64,000 bases of DNA from Suillus spraguei (lineage: Eukaryota; Basidiomycota; Agaricomycetes; Boletales; Suillaceae): NCBI GenBank assembly GCA_016800925.1, contig JABCPU010000157.1, positions 84,455 through 148,454 of the forward strand, read 5' to 3'. The notes beneath the pieces were generated by a model. It saw only the letters and a list, made by a program, of their open reading frames with translations, searched no databases and was not told where the DNA came from. The position numbers were made by a program, and so were the translations under genes. How positions within the stretch are numbered: the first letter of the stretch is position 1; the number at the start of each line of letters is the position of its first letter. Of this stretch, positions 22,501-34,281 are shown in pieces.

Positions 22501-25137
22501 ACCAGGTGCGAGTGCTCTCCTAATTCTTGTCTGTCGAATCGGCTCCTGAGGCGGGAAGGGACCAAGACCGCAAAACGCCTGCCACTCTTCACTCAACCAA
22601 CGATGTTTTGACATTGTATTGTTTGTGAGTTCAGAAATTGAACCAAATACAAGGCCATAGTGACCCTTGTCAGTGTCAGTGGAGTGGTCAGCCGCCTCAG
22701 CTAGAAGATCTTCTGCCATAGCAAATGCATCGTTTGGAGATATAAACTCTCTTGCCATGGCAATAGCACCTTGACGGAAAGCTCGCACACCCCATGCGCA
22801 GTTGAAAATTTCACGGTTCCTTTGCTTAAATCCCGCGTACCATTGGTCAGGTCCGATTCTACCGCCGTTATCCACAACCAAGTATCTAAAATTCAAGATG
22901 TGAGAGGATTAACTGAGACAACCGATGATGCAACGACCTACGTCTTATACTCATGTTGAGCTGCGTCCCCATACCCAACTTTCGCAAGAATTGCTTCAGC
23001 ATCTCTTAACCCGCCTGCAAGGAATTCAAACAAGAAATGTCCGACTTTGGGGTTGATGAATGCAGGGGTGCATGAATCCCTGTCCGCAATATGAGTAGTT
23101 TTGCTGTACCCTGACAACAAAATCATCTCTTGTCCCTGAACGAAAATATTGCGATGCCGATCACTGTTGGAGGTATGATGCTCGAGAAACTGCACCGATC
23201 GTGTGGAGATTTGACTGGTGACATAGAGCAGGTGGTACAGGGGTTTCCACACCTCGCCGCATCGCCGTAAGACATCCTTGACAACTGGTATGTTCCAACC
23301 AAGACGTCCATCTCGGTCTACCATGGCTAAATCATGATCCTCAACCAAATGACAGAAAAACTCTAGTTTTATGGAGTCAAACTGCTTGTCCTTTGCAAAG
23401 GAATGTCCCCGCATAGAATTCGTCATGTCGTCGTTCAGATTGTTTGGCATAGCATCAAATCCCGTCCGTCCGTTTGTAAGGAGTAGATATCTTTCCCTCA
23501 CTTGTTGGAGGAGCATTTGGATTCCCTTGCGAAATGCCGCGAGGTACATTCTATCCTCGCCAACGGACAGCCACTGGAACTCAGGATCGAAAAAGACCTT
23601 TGGCTCCCTTTGCTGTTTCAAGGCCAAGGACGAAGCATACTGCTGGAATTGAAATAACATATTGAAGGTATTGGAGTGCCCTACCGCCAGGACCTCATTA
23701 TGAACAGCGAGGACTCGCCTGAGATAGGCAATCGAGGGATGAGCCGTGATTACACATTTACAAGAGGAACTCACTGGATTTCATCCATTTCACTGTCCTT
23801 CTGATACCATAGCGCATGAACAAGCGCAGTGCCATTAACAAAATATTCCAGTTTAGCAAGATCTGGCGACAGATCGCCTGCCTCATAGAAATTTCCATCA
23901 CGTCGAAGTGCGCGTAACCAGATAAACCGTTGCATGACGTTAGCCCATTGTATACCTCCATGAAAACTGGGACCATTGATCAGGGACCATAGCAACTCGT
24001 GGAACTCCTTGATATTCTTTTTGTCGATAACCATGTCAGAGGACACCATACCACTGATGAAAGCCCTCAAAGCCTTTGTTTGGAGGTCATCTAGGTCGAA
24101 CGAGAACTGGGACTCGCTCTGTCCAGAATGGAGCCTGATAATAGCACGGATGAGTTGAACCATCATGTCAGGATAGGCATGGTTGTCCTTTGAAATGGGA
24201 CGCCAGTGTTTACTGTCAGGAGGCAGTGGGTAAATATAATTCAACATTCTTTAGAAGAAAGGGATACTGACGACTGGCGAGTGACATTGCTTCCGTCCAA
24301 CAGTATTTTTGCTATGGTCAGCCTGTTTGGGTTGCCATCAAGGATGGTGCCAGCCATATGAAAGTGCTTCGCCATCAAGGTGCTTACAGCCTTGAAAAGG
24401 CCGTGATGTTCTTCATCGTCGTGCTTTCCCTTCAGTTTTTCCACCGCTCTGACCTCACTTGGATATCGTCGAACATCCACCATGAATCGATCCCATGCCA
24501 TCACTTTGAGCAGAGGCCTTCGCTCTTGGGGTGTCAAGATTTCTGGTATTGCAGGAACATCAAGAGATGGATGAAAATTTTTCATGAGGAGAGTCCTAAG
24601 GTCGTCCACGGGTTCCGGAGTGATTGACTTCACTGTGAAGTACGAACGCCCAACCGAATCAAAAATATTTTGCACAGAAGCCTGCTGGTATCTTGCTTGG
24701 GCTGGAGTGCATCCATGCATCACTCTGGCATGTTTTTTCATGGCCTGCAGGTCGCGGACGGCATAGTGGCAGTCGGCCGCCATAGTACAGGCTATGCCAA
24801 CCCGGGGAGGGCTGATCATCTGGATTACAGGGCTTCCAGGAGCAGGAAGCTTGACCTCTTCTTGTCTACCATAGATATTTGTGTCGATACAATATTTGGA
24901 GAGCTCGTCCAACTTGTGTGCAGCAACAGAATAATTGTGCTTGTTCTTCAGGTGTCCAGCCACCATGTTACCTGTGAGTGGGCTCCTGCAGCTCTTGTAC
25001 CTACAAATAAAAATATGGAGGCCATGGTGCATGCAAATCCCCAAGCTGTCCAATAGTGGGGTTGACACCAGATAGTCTATTCCAGGTTTAAGATATACCC
25101 TTTCGTTCTCATAGTCTTCGAAAAGGCGGCTAATCAA
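19535..25137 (-). CDS. Large OrsD/RecQ-like superfamily 2 helicase with zinc-finger ends
   Basis: A multi-exon gene of roughly 1,800 codons. The N-terminal exon (25,137 to about 24,250) has paired C2H2-like fingers (CRYKSCRSPLTGNMVAGHLKNKH; CTMAADCHYAVRDL..KKHARVMH) as in the fungal OrsD (DUF3505) domain. A long region of unknown fold follows, then an acidic, Ser-rich linker. The helicase core has Walker A TLKTGGGKS (near 21,650), motif II FIDECHDM (near 21,335), motif III LLSATF, and motif VI NQMAGRAGRDGKEAH (near 20,770). The C-terminal exon (20,158-19,535) is Cys/His-rich (CCPFHF..H..CEF; CFHCALP; CHSGF), like the zinc domain ending basidiomycete RecQ-like and telomere-linked helicases. 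All main motifs appear intact. Such genes are often subtelomeric or mobile in agaricomycetes; here only the transposon-rich neighbourhood hints at that. Confidence 0.8.
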
Positions 25138-25612
25138 TATATAGGCTGAAGAAATGGGGAAGACTATGACCCACCGGGAAGAATATCATCAACCATGTTC
25201 TGGGTATGTCCCTGGGCAAGATCAGCTGTTGCTAATGAAGGGAGGCAGTGTTCAATTGAAATCGATTGAATAACATAAAGACATACCGACATCACGGAGA
25301 TGCGTCACTGTCTGCCGGTCATTCTGCTTTTCAAACAAGACCAGGGGAGATCCTTCAGAAAACGCCGCATTGAATAAAAGAAACGGAAGAGAAATAAGAT
25401 CCCAAACCATGATTGATATCTTGGCCGATTTCATTTGAGTCTATAACGTTGGTATGCCAATGCAGAGCAGGTAATGCCACAAAACACTAACCTGTACCTT
25501 TGGGCATCAATGGATGAAGGTTATTCATCATTTGGTTAGGAATTACAGCAGATTCTTAAGAAGCCAACATATTGAATGGAGAAAGCAGAAGGACACATAA
25601 GAAAACTCACCC

Positions 25613-25966
25613 TTATAAACATCTTGGCGCTTCTTGCGGTTTGGCGCGCCTGGCAAGGCAATTTGATGTGTAGATGAGTCTGAGGGAGGAACAGGGGTGT
25701 AACACAGAGCAACCACAAAAGGAAAACAACTCACGTTTTTCCAAATGGGATTGATATGTTGTGCGTCTATCGATTGTTGCATCGCAGTTATTGACAGGAC
25801 ACTTCAACTTTCCATCATCGGAGCGGATGATAGTGACCGTGGCACCTCCGAACATGAGAGTGACATTCGAATGGTATTGGTATTGATGTTTACGGCCCAT
25901 TGGAACGTTTATGCACGAGTGGACATTGCATACCCTAGCGGGGGTGGTTGCGTGTGTATTAGACAT
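25613..25966 (-). CDS. Small C2H2 zinc-finger protein, first exon
   Basis: The frame begins MSNTHATTPARVCNVHSCIN and continues HSNVTLMFGGATVTIIRSDDGK to a C2H2-like motif (CPVNNCDATIDRRTTYQSHLE). An exon end is likely soon after the finger, where intron-like sequence appears. Further exons may follow toward 25,250 (SSTHQIALPGAPNRKKRQDV; VTHLRDVG). It lies immediately upstream of the helicase gene on the same strand, so it could be a separate gene or the true 5' part of that gene. The finger and the TVTIxRSDDGKxxCP lead-in are of a type common in agaricomycete hypothetical proteins. Confidence 0.5.
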   Translation of the reverse strand: MSNTHATTPARVCNVHSCINVPMGRKHQYQYHSNVTLMFGGATVTIIRSDDGKLKCPVNNCDATIDRRTTYQSHLEKRELFSFCGCSVLHPCSSLRLIYTSNCLARRAKPQEAPRCL

Positions 25967-25969
25967 GCT

Positions 25970-26527
25970 GCTGTACTCAACACAATGGCAATGGCTGGGG
26001 GTAAATGACTGTTGGGTAGAATCCCAGCATTAAATATCGGAACTTCCTTCGGTTGAAGAGCATGCCAGCATTACCGATCATTTTACATACCAATATGCGT
26101 GAACCAATCAATGTGTGATGAGTATCGGAAATTAAAGATGTGAACTGACACCCCAAAAATAATCACGCAACTACGTAATTAATCCTTGACCCAAAATGTG
26201 GGCCAAAAGCACCTACACCTCAACGAAATGCAATTAGTGTGATATGTGCTATATGTCAAAGTCGGGAGCTTTGTGGCTGGTCTCCACGAATCACATCAAT
26301 GTCGGGTAAAGGCTGGATATAACAACATAGACCCAAACTTTACAGGATGAACCAGGCGTTAGGGACAACACCACAGGACAAAATCAAATAACACCTGTGG
26401 CGACAAATTGTCAGAATCATGATACTATATACAGAGGCAGCATTGACCTATGATGAAACACAATTTTCTTGACATTCCCACTGGGGGAATTAGGTATAGT
26501 TAATGTGGTACAAGCGGAACCGACCCA
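25970..26527. other. No recognisable gene
   Basis: No coding family is seen. The region separates the zinc-finger frame from the 3' end of the TET/JBP-like gene and probably contains the latter's terminator and 3' UTR. Confidence 0.4.
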
Positions 26528-28044
26528 TTATTCCTTTTCCTCCATGGTGTACTCTCTACAGTCGTTTCCCAACTCCTTGAAGATTGAAAAATGCATAGCT
26601 ACTTCCTGAACACGACGCTCACGCTGAAGCTCGGCTGCACGCCATGCAGCAGGGCTCTCTTTCTTAAAAGCCTTTTCTGTGCGGAATCCATACTCAACCC
26701 ATCTAATAAGACCACCTGCAACATATTGAGTAAAGGACAGCCTCTTCTCCAGTGGGGCAATGGGGATGTTGCCATGCCGGAGGATAGCGGAGGGGATCAA
26801 AATGGTAGCACCAGGTGGAAACTGGATAACGAGACCAAGGTCGAATAGAACCAGATGACCACCGGTGACTGGGTTAAAATTTCCTAGGGCAGTAATGCTA
26901 CACATCCCACTGGCGAAATTTCCATTGTCGGTATGATCAAAGGTGATGGTGGCTGGTCCAAGGTTGAACGTGGTAGCAGCGAAAACACTGTTATGAAAAT
27001 TCCACACCAGGTGTGGGTGCATTTTCTTGAGAGATGCTTTGGTGTTAGCATACACCTTATGGACCTTGGGCGCGTAATGACAAAGTATGCCTTGAGAAAT
27101 GAATTAAACACGTGCACAAAACAGAAGCTCAGTAACTCACTGCTGCCAAACCCTGCTAGCCTTTTAATGGCCGGTTCAGACAGGAGTGCCTGAAGCTCCT
27201 GTTGGTTTGTCTTCGAGTGTTGAAGATTGCCGGGCTTCTATGTGAGTGCCATTCTATTATTACAGATGCATGTGATTGTTGTTATTTATACCTGTTGACC
27301 GCCCCCATAGGAAACTCCAACAGCAAGACATGAATAGATACCTCGCCGGTGATGGGTATCGGATGGCTTAAAGGTGCAACGCTCCCGTGCATTTTCCATT
27401 GCAGCGCAGGCTTGGGATATTGTGAACTCCCAGCCATCATCCCGAGGCTGGCCAGCGAGAACGCCGATTACCCTTCCATTTTTGTCCAGTAGGATTTGGG
27501 AGGACCTGCCATAAATCAGCCCAAGAGCCTACATGACATATGTGTCACACCTTCCATTCCACTCCAATAAGCGAAATCCTTTGTTAAGCAATGTCTGTAG
27601 GTCTTCCATTCTGTTGACACCCTGAACTTGTTTTCCAACATATGCTCCATTCGCTATCGGCATTCCCTGCAACGAGATTCGTGTAGGCATAGGGTGTTTG
27701 AGAACTCTCTTGGATGCCAAGTTAAGTATAGGTGCATATGCGATGGCGGCCTTTTCTTGCCTCTTCCGTCGACGACGTAAGCTACAGCCTTTCTTTTTAC
27801 GGGACACATGCTTCGCTTCACCAACATGTATCCGTTCGTTATTACTATGTGCATGAGTGCAATGGCTGACTAGATTTGTGTCACGTGTATTGGAGGACAA
27901 GCTACCTTCATGCAGTGCTTCGTCGACAACCATGTCCGGTTTGGAGTCCCTGATTATCTCACGAGCGAGTGCATCCTGCGTATCGAAGGCTTCACTAAGA
28001 AGAGAAAGTAAATCATGGTTAGTATGCACAAACGCTGTGTGCAT
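26528..28044 (-). CDS. TET/JBP-like 2-oxoglutarate/Fe(II) dioxygenase
   Basis: Fungal members of this family oxidise 5-methylcytosine in DNA. The iron ligands are visible as HTD in TFDHTDNGNF and the distal His in ILRHGNIP, linked by SITALGNFNPVTGGHLVLFD and IQFPPGATILIPSA. SFTQYVAGGLIRWVEYGF follows, as in agaricomycete TET/JBP proteins. Upstream exons give ILLDKNGRVIGVLAGQPRDDGW, RRGIYSCLAVGVSYGGGQ and LAGFGS, also typical. The first exon (28,044 to about 27,551) carries a basic segment RRRRKRQEKA before the enzyme domain. The exon ending GAATGGAAG joins GTCCTCCC in frame across a 46-base intron. No disabling change is seen. TET/JBP genes are expanded in agaricomycetes together with KDZ transposons; no KDZ transposase was recognised here. 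A truncated second copy of its 5' end lies at 58.2-58.5 kb. Confidence 0.85.
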
Positions 28045-28429
28045 GTTTCCGGAATTGTGACTGAGTCGTATTAGTAGATGGCACCAGTCTCAGTGGAATC
28101 AACATCGCACATCAAATTTCGGTCCCGAGTTATTTGCTGAGGCTGGGAACTTTTTGTATAAAGGATGGCAGTGGCGTCAAACTTTCGTTCAATTAGGAAA
28201 TGTTGGACTTAGTGAAATTTAGCTTGTTGTACATATACACCCACATTGCCTGTAATTCATTATCATTATGCCATTTATAACTATTATTCCTGCCTCTAAA
28301 AACACAAGAGCCTGCTAGAGCATAACAGTAACCTTATATTGTCCATTACAATGAGGGGACCAGGATGGGCCAAACACTTTGGGAGCTGACAAAGTTTTTC
28401 TTGGTATGTCGACAGTACATTCATGGTGA

Positions 28430-28790
28430 GACTCACAACAATGTTCTCAAGGCACTCTGGGAACAACTTCCTGAGTCATAGAGCCTTTGACAACAGTTGC
28501 AGCAACAACGCCATCCAGTGTGAGGAGGGCTTCTGTGGATGTCCGCTGTCCAAGGACAAACACCTGCTTTTTCTCTGCACGTGTTGTAGCTCACATCAGC
28601 ACGTTCGAGCTCACGCAAGATTGTTGTGAAATGGACAGATATGAATTGGTTTGTTGCGAGGAGGTGCATGAACTCGTCCAAAAAATAGTCTGGATTCTGC
28701 CTTACAAGACGAAGCAGGCGATCAATATCTTCACAATCGAGAGCACTCAGACGACGACGCATTGCTGTGCTAGGGTGATGGTTCACAACA
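28430..28790 (-). pseudogene. Tc1-like transposase fragment
   Basis: The minus strand reads RRRLSALDCEDIDRLLRLV, QNPDYFLDEFMHLLATNQFI and SVHFTTILRELERADVS, the same helix-turn-helix layout as the transposase at 10.6 kb (LSIDDIAFL..RNPTMYLDELQHEL..SVHTLFRTLHRL) but strongly diverged. The reading frame then shifts. Only the DNA-binding part remains. Confidence 0.6.
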
Positions 28791-29399
28791 TCACCGGTTT
28801 CGCGTCAGAGGCTCAAAATCCGAACCCAAGTGCGTTCGGAAAATCCGCAGGAGTCTAGGATGTCGGACGATGGCCTCTATACCTCTTCGATGCCCACGCT
28901 GCTCGCTTCCCATTCAGTCCCTTTTCATGTGCATCCATAATATGACGGACTTGTATCGAAAATAAATCAGTGCTAGTGTAAGAAACTTCGGTAAGATATT
29001 GAAATAACAAGTCAACGCACCGGCGCATGCTATGGAGAGGTACTGATTCGAGAGCTGAAAGAACATTACATTCAAGATCAGACTGTTTGAAAGTCTGGTT
29101 GATTATGCAGCACCAGTCAAAAGCAACAGTTTTTGCCTCCAATGGAGTAGGTAGACTTTGCCCAGCTTCTCAGATTTACAATAGTGGTACTCAAAGTAAG
29201 TTTTGAAAACTCGCTTAAACCTGGCTAACTGCTTCAAACTCCCGGCTAAAGCTTCGGCAAGAATGCAGCCCAATTCGAAGTCAGGCAAGCACCGCAGGTC
29301 GGAGTTTCATGCCTCCTGCTCGTCAACGTGTGCGGCTTCCTGCAAGACTTCGAGCTGACGCGCGAGTGCGCTCGAAGGCAATGTACCCGCCGATATCCT

Positions 29400-30230
29400 C
29401 TTTTGAAGGACGATCTAAACAACCGTTCCCTCGAATGAACATCGCATGAGCGCCCCAGTGTCAGCATGATTGATACCGTGACAGTGCGTCATGAGATCAC
29501 AAGGGAGAGGAAGATGGCGGTAGTTCACGTAGGAACCATCAAATTCAATGACCCCACGAGCTCCTTCATAATAGCAGCGCGGGCTGCTTCAATGCCCAGC
29601 ACGTTGAAGATCTCAACGCAACTGTTTGAATACGTACGAGTGAAGTCAACATCATCAATGCACATGACAGTCTTGAGATTGATACCGTCTGTCTCCAACA
29701 CCCACTCCTTCTTTGGCTTGATGGCCCCTGTGTTGTCAATATACACTTTGTCATGCTGCTGCAGAAAGACTTTTTGGATGCCAGGAACCCTGCACAGGCT
29801 GATGGAATTCAACATCGTGTTTTCTAGCTGACGAAGAGATAAGCCTCGAGGGTAGACAGTGGAGGAGGATGATGTTTTTATTTTGGTACCAATGTTGATG
29901 ATCTCCTTTAGACACGAGACACCGAGTGTTACAGACGCTGGCACAATGGAACGTATCGAGCGTCATTTGCATAGCCTATTCACTGATCGACTGAGCAGCA
30001 AGTGTGCCCCACATCTCTCCTGAGTTCACCAGGGATTGGTTGAACTTGGACTTCTCTTGTCAGCGGATCATCACCTATGAATTCTCGTAGAAGACGGCGG
30101 TCATTTAGAAGCTTGTTTTATTCTCTGTTCAACTTCATCTGCGGCTGGTATTAGGCAGGAATCCACTCCTCCGCCTATATACGCTTTGAAAATGCCAAGT
30201 GTTTGAATGTCCGACTTCGCGTCGATGTGC
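29400..30230 (-). pseudogene. RNA polymerase II largest subunit (RPB1) fragment, broken
   Basis: Reading the minus strand across several frame changes gives recognisable RPB1 blocks in order: DDPLTRE; GTLAAQSIxE then a stop, with [95 protein letters not shown]; and [11 protein letters not shown]. Stops, frameshifts and deletions break it: the jaw region expected between KEIIN and LENTMLN is gone, as is part of the block after LMTH. No intact subunit is encoded. A second, nearly identical partial copy lies at 53.0-53.3 kb in opposite orientation. It is a captured or duplicated gene fragment. Confidence 0.8.
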
Positions 30231-31300
30231 GCCGAGCATGTTTCAACTTTATTTCTGTTAGTCTTAAACGAGTTCCGTCATACTCTAGCCAAGAGTTTGA
30301 ACGAGTTAGCCAGCGTCTAAGCGAGTTTCAAAAGTTACCTTCAGTATCACTAATGTCAAAGAGTTTTTGTTTCTGCAAGATGTTGAGAAGGAGTGTTGGT
30401 TCCGTCAATAACTTCTGAAGCGGATCACCAAGTAGACCCTGATGACAAAGCCCAATCAGCACGTCCCAAACATAAGAAAGTCATCTCCACTCTCAGTTTC
30501 AGCCATATTCTAATTCTAAAACACAGGTTCTCTGAAGATGTACCTCATCTAACATTCGTAGGTATTACTTTAGCGAAAAAAGACAATCTGGAGGAGATGC
30601 GATCTGGTGCTTTTGAAATTGGCACGATTTGGTCACCTGATCAAGTGAAGTATGACTGCGGCCTATCTTAGGAGAAGGAAACATGGTGTACAGATGTCTG
30701 GATGTTCAAAGCACATACATTTCCGTTATCAGAGAAGTTTCGAGATCGCTAGGCAGCCGGAGTGCAACTATGGTGGGAAGTTGGCAGAATAAATTCAATA
30801 CCAGGCAAACAAATATATATATACAAATTCTCGACACCAAACAAACCGCCATACAACCACACAGGAAAATACATCACTATCATGCGAGCACTATCACTTT
30901 ACAAGCTCACGGCTGAACGAGTAATGTCAGATGAGGGCATTTTCTGGAAATGATGGAACATGAGTAACTTTTAGCATCATTTCCGTGGGATAAGACGGGT
31001 ATGAATACTACATGACATAATGCCATGTGGTAAATAGTAGATCCTGGCTTGACAACATTGTGGATGCTGCATATCCAATCGCTGGGAGTTACCAAGAGTC
31101 ACTTTGGGAACGTGGCATACATCTAGTATGCTAACTGAGAGTCCATAAAGCGCTGCATCTTAAGAATTTTAATTATGTGTTGAGGTATATAAATAAAAAC
31201 ATCTTCTCAAATATTGTGAATGTGGCGTGAGAAGGGGAATGTATTGACACGTATATAATCAGCACATAGACAGTGTTTATCTTCCCCTGAGCCATATATC
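30231..31300. other. No recognisable gene; AT-rich with a short TA run
   Basis: A (TA)n run lies at about 30,815-30,828. Several 60-90 codon frames occur without known motifs. Bases 31,180-31,300 directly precede the next hypothetical gene. Confidence 0.4.
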
Positions 31301-32664
31301 ATGTATCCAACACTGACAGACATAGACACAAGTGGTGATGCGCCTTCCAACGTCCGACTAGAGGAAACATCATTTCGTAACAACCTACCAACACCACCTA
31401 ACAGCACACGGACCTCCCTTGAGCAATCCCAGTGTCAACCAACATCCCTGTTCCATTCTGAAACCCCACAAGTGGAAGAATCTCCCATAAAAGTGAATCT
31501 ACCACCCAGCCATTTAACCCCTCCACCATCTCCATCAGGTCCAGCTCCAGCAACATGCGACTCTATTTTGATGTACTTCAGCAAGGTTGCAGATCGGGAA
31601 GTCACAAGGGTTGTCGTGCAAGATGTTTTATCTTCTACATATGAAGCTGTGGTGGAAAAAGCCACAAACAATGGGGATTGGCAAGCTGTGAGGTGTGACA
31701 TAAGTTTGATCAGCTTCAGTTCAATCAATGTTAAGGAAAATGTAGAGTCGACTATAATGAGGGTGTGCTCGTTGTACACTGCCCAAACCTTGGCCATGAG
31801 ATCCTTCTAGAACTGTTTGATGTGATGAGGTACGCAGGAACGTCGTACCCAAAGACATATCATGGCAGTACAATCATCCAGGGCGGGTCAACAACGATTA
31901 CTTTGGCGGCTGGATCAAAATCACCTGATTTCAGCCTATATGAAGTGAAAGACTGTGGCGGGCAGTCGCAAAAACGGACAAATGGGCTCCCTACGATCGC
32001 CTTTGAAGTAGGATACTACGGAGAAGGAGAAAAGAAGTTGGCCTTAGATGCTGGCAGACTTATATGCCTATCCAAAGGCATGATACAATTGGTGGCAACC
32101 ATCAATGTGGAGAAGGAAAACTATGGGCAACGGAAACTGAAATCTGTGATCTGGACCCACTGGGAGATGGATCCAGGGTATCCTCGGATTGTTGAAAAGA
32201 ACGACACTTATGAGCTTAACAAGCTCGTTCCTGAAAGCGATGGAAAAATTATAAAGGGTATAGAGACCGTCCAACCAACACCCGATGCCTATCGAGCAGT
32301 AGTGAATTTCGCTAAGATACCCCATTGGGTCAGAGCCTACAAATCAAACACCTACAAGGTAATTAACCCAGTGACTTGTAGAATTTAAACTGCTGACTTC
32401 CATGACCTGGAGCTATTCCCAGATCAAGGGATCACGTCTATCCCGATCCTGTATTGTCATTTGTTCCGTGACCCTGAAGAAACCGATCGAAAACAGCCTG
32501 CATTTACCATCAAACCTATGGATATCATGGCTACAATTCATAGCCATGATGATGTTCAGCGGGAAATTGATGGAAAAACCAAAAGGACGGAAGAAGACGT
32601 GGACTTGATTGACAAGGAGCTGCTTGCAAGGTTAAAAAAGCGATCTGCGTTTATGCCAGTGTGA
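31301..32664 (+). CDS. Hypothetical protein with PD-(D/E)XK nuclease-like core
   Basis: The N-terminal part is Pro/Ser/Thr-rich (LPPSHLTPPPSPSGPAP). A frame change near 31,750-31,800, either an unrecognised intron or a frameshift, leads into HEILLELFDVMRYAGTSYPK. Then come KSPDFSLYEVKD and PTIAFEVGYYGEGEKKLALD, a pattern (PD, then ExG after a beta strand, then a helix with LxxD) seen in restriction-endonuclease-like folds. A likely intron near 32,359-32,423 (donor GTAATT, branch-like CTGAC) would bypass the stop at 32,388 and join to GITSIPILYCHLFRDPEETD. The end is at 32,664. The fold call is tentative; the gene could equally be an unknown expanded agaricomycete family. It may be mildly degraded. 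Confidence 0.5.
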
Positions 32665-34190
32665 GGCAAGGGGGAACTACCACCGATCTACAATGCCGCA
32701 TGTAACATCCACATTCTTCATCGTAGACACCGCAATCCAGGTCTTGAAGGTGACGGCAAAATCTCATTGTCAGGGCTGGCATAATTAAAAGACACACATA
32801 CCTGCAAGGCCTGAAACCATAGTTAAGCTTATTCTACTACTCACTGTAGAGCCCTTGATTTACCGCATGAAGAGAGCAAGCTATCTTCAACTGCTTGGAG
32901 GAAGGAACACTTGATGAAATGATTCATATTCTGGAAAGGCGCAGAAGACACGCAGCATACTGTCGGCGCCATACTGTTTGTTAGCCACCTTGAAGTGGTA
33001 CAACAAAAGTCATCTGTAGAGACTAGACGTAGAAGTGTGAGAGAAGAATGAGGGCACATGGTAAAATATCAAGGTAGATTAGGTCAGCATGACTGTAGAT
33101 CGCCATAATATTAATATTGTATTGATGACCAATTGGTTTGAATGTTCGAGCAAACACAATTTCAATGTGTGCAATAGGTATATAAACATTATACATATAC
33201 AGGTCTGGTACATATTGGTAGATTTTAATTTCTATGTTACTGCCAGGATAATGGTGTGGTAAGAGATGTTTACATTACAACCACCGGTCCTGCACAGAAT
33301 CGGTGCAACAAAACCTAGAATAGTCATCTCACACCGCTGTATGCAACTTCATGAGTGGCAATCTTCACTTTGTTATATCTGGGAAAGTCACTCATTCACA
33401 GTTTTGACATGTAGCATGCAGCAAATTAGATGCCCCTCCAGCTTCTCGTAAAGTATTACTGTTGCGAGTGAAAAGTTATCAAGGACGGTTACACTCTTGA
33501 AGCTAGGCGATGCGTTTATGCTTAGCAACTGCAGCGAAAAGAATGCATTTTCTACATCGTTGACAACGAAATCGCAGAACTTCGCACCGTCTCAATGGCT
33601 CGGACAGTCAGATTGCCGTGCATAGTGAGAGAGCTGTCAGCACACTGCATTAAACACTCTTCTTGTTTAAGCGGACGCTATCAACGGAAGTTTTATCCAG
33701 TGAGATCCCAACCATATCTAGGGTGTATGGTGTGGCCATTGTGACTTACCAAGGAGCTGCAGCTGCTGACCTGCATGGTATCATGTCATGTTGTGCAAAA
33801 ATCAGCACGGAAACCCTCATCATCGCCACTCCCTTTCCATCAACATAGGAAGACAAGTTACCTCTATGCATCAATCACCTGCCCAGTGCATTTGCAACTT
33901 TGCAATGGGGGATGGAGCATGCGACTCCAAGAGTATATTGCATTGTCCCACATGGGTATCGATTTCAATGCACAGTAATGCTGTATAAAAATGATTGACC
34001 ATCGTGCGTGAGAGATATTTTACGCTTAGTCGGCTAAATCTGGCCCACCGCGACTTCCGCATTATTCAAACTTCAAATCTTAATTATTTCAGAACGTGTC
34101 ATGTCAGTTTAGTATCTACAACATTCTGCACTACACTACACAGCGTATTTCCTTGTTGTGTCCTGCACTTGCACTGATAGTTTTGGGTGA
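32665..34190. other. No recognisable gene
   Basis: Short frames only, on both strands. AT-rich patches at 33,100-33,260. Nothing could be tied to a protein family or RNA gene. Confidence 0.4.
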
Positions 34191-34281
34191 GCTTCCCCTT
34201 GACCATCAATATCATCTGACCTACATTAGATAACTTGCACAACCGCGACTGCTGTGCCACTCTTGCTCTGGCAGTCACCAA

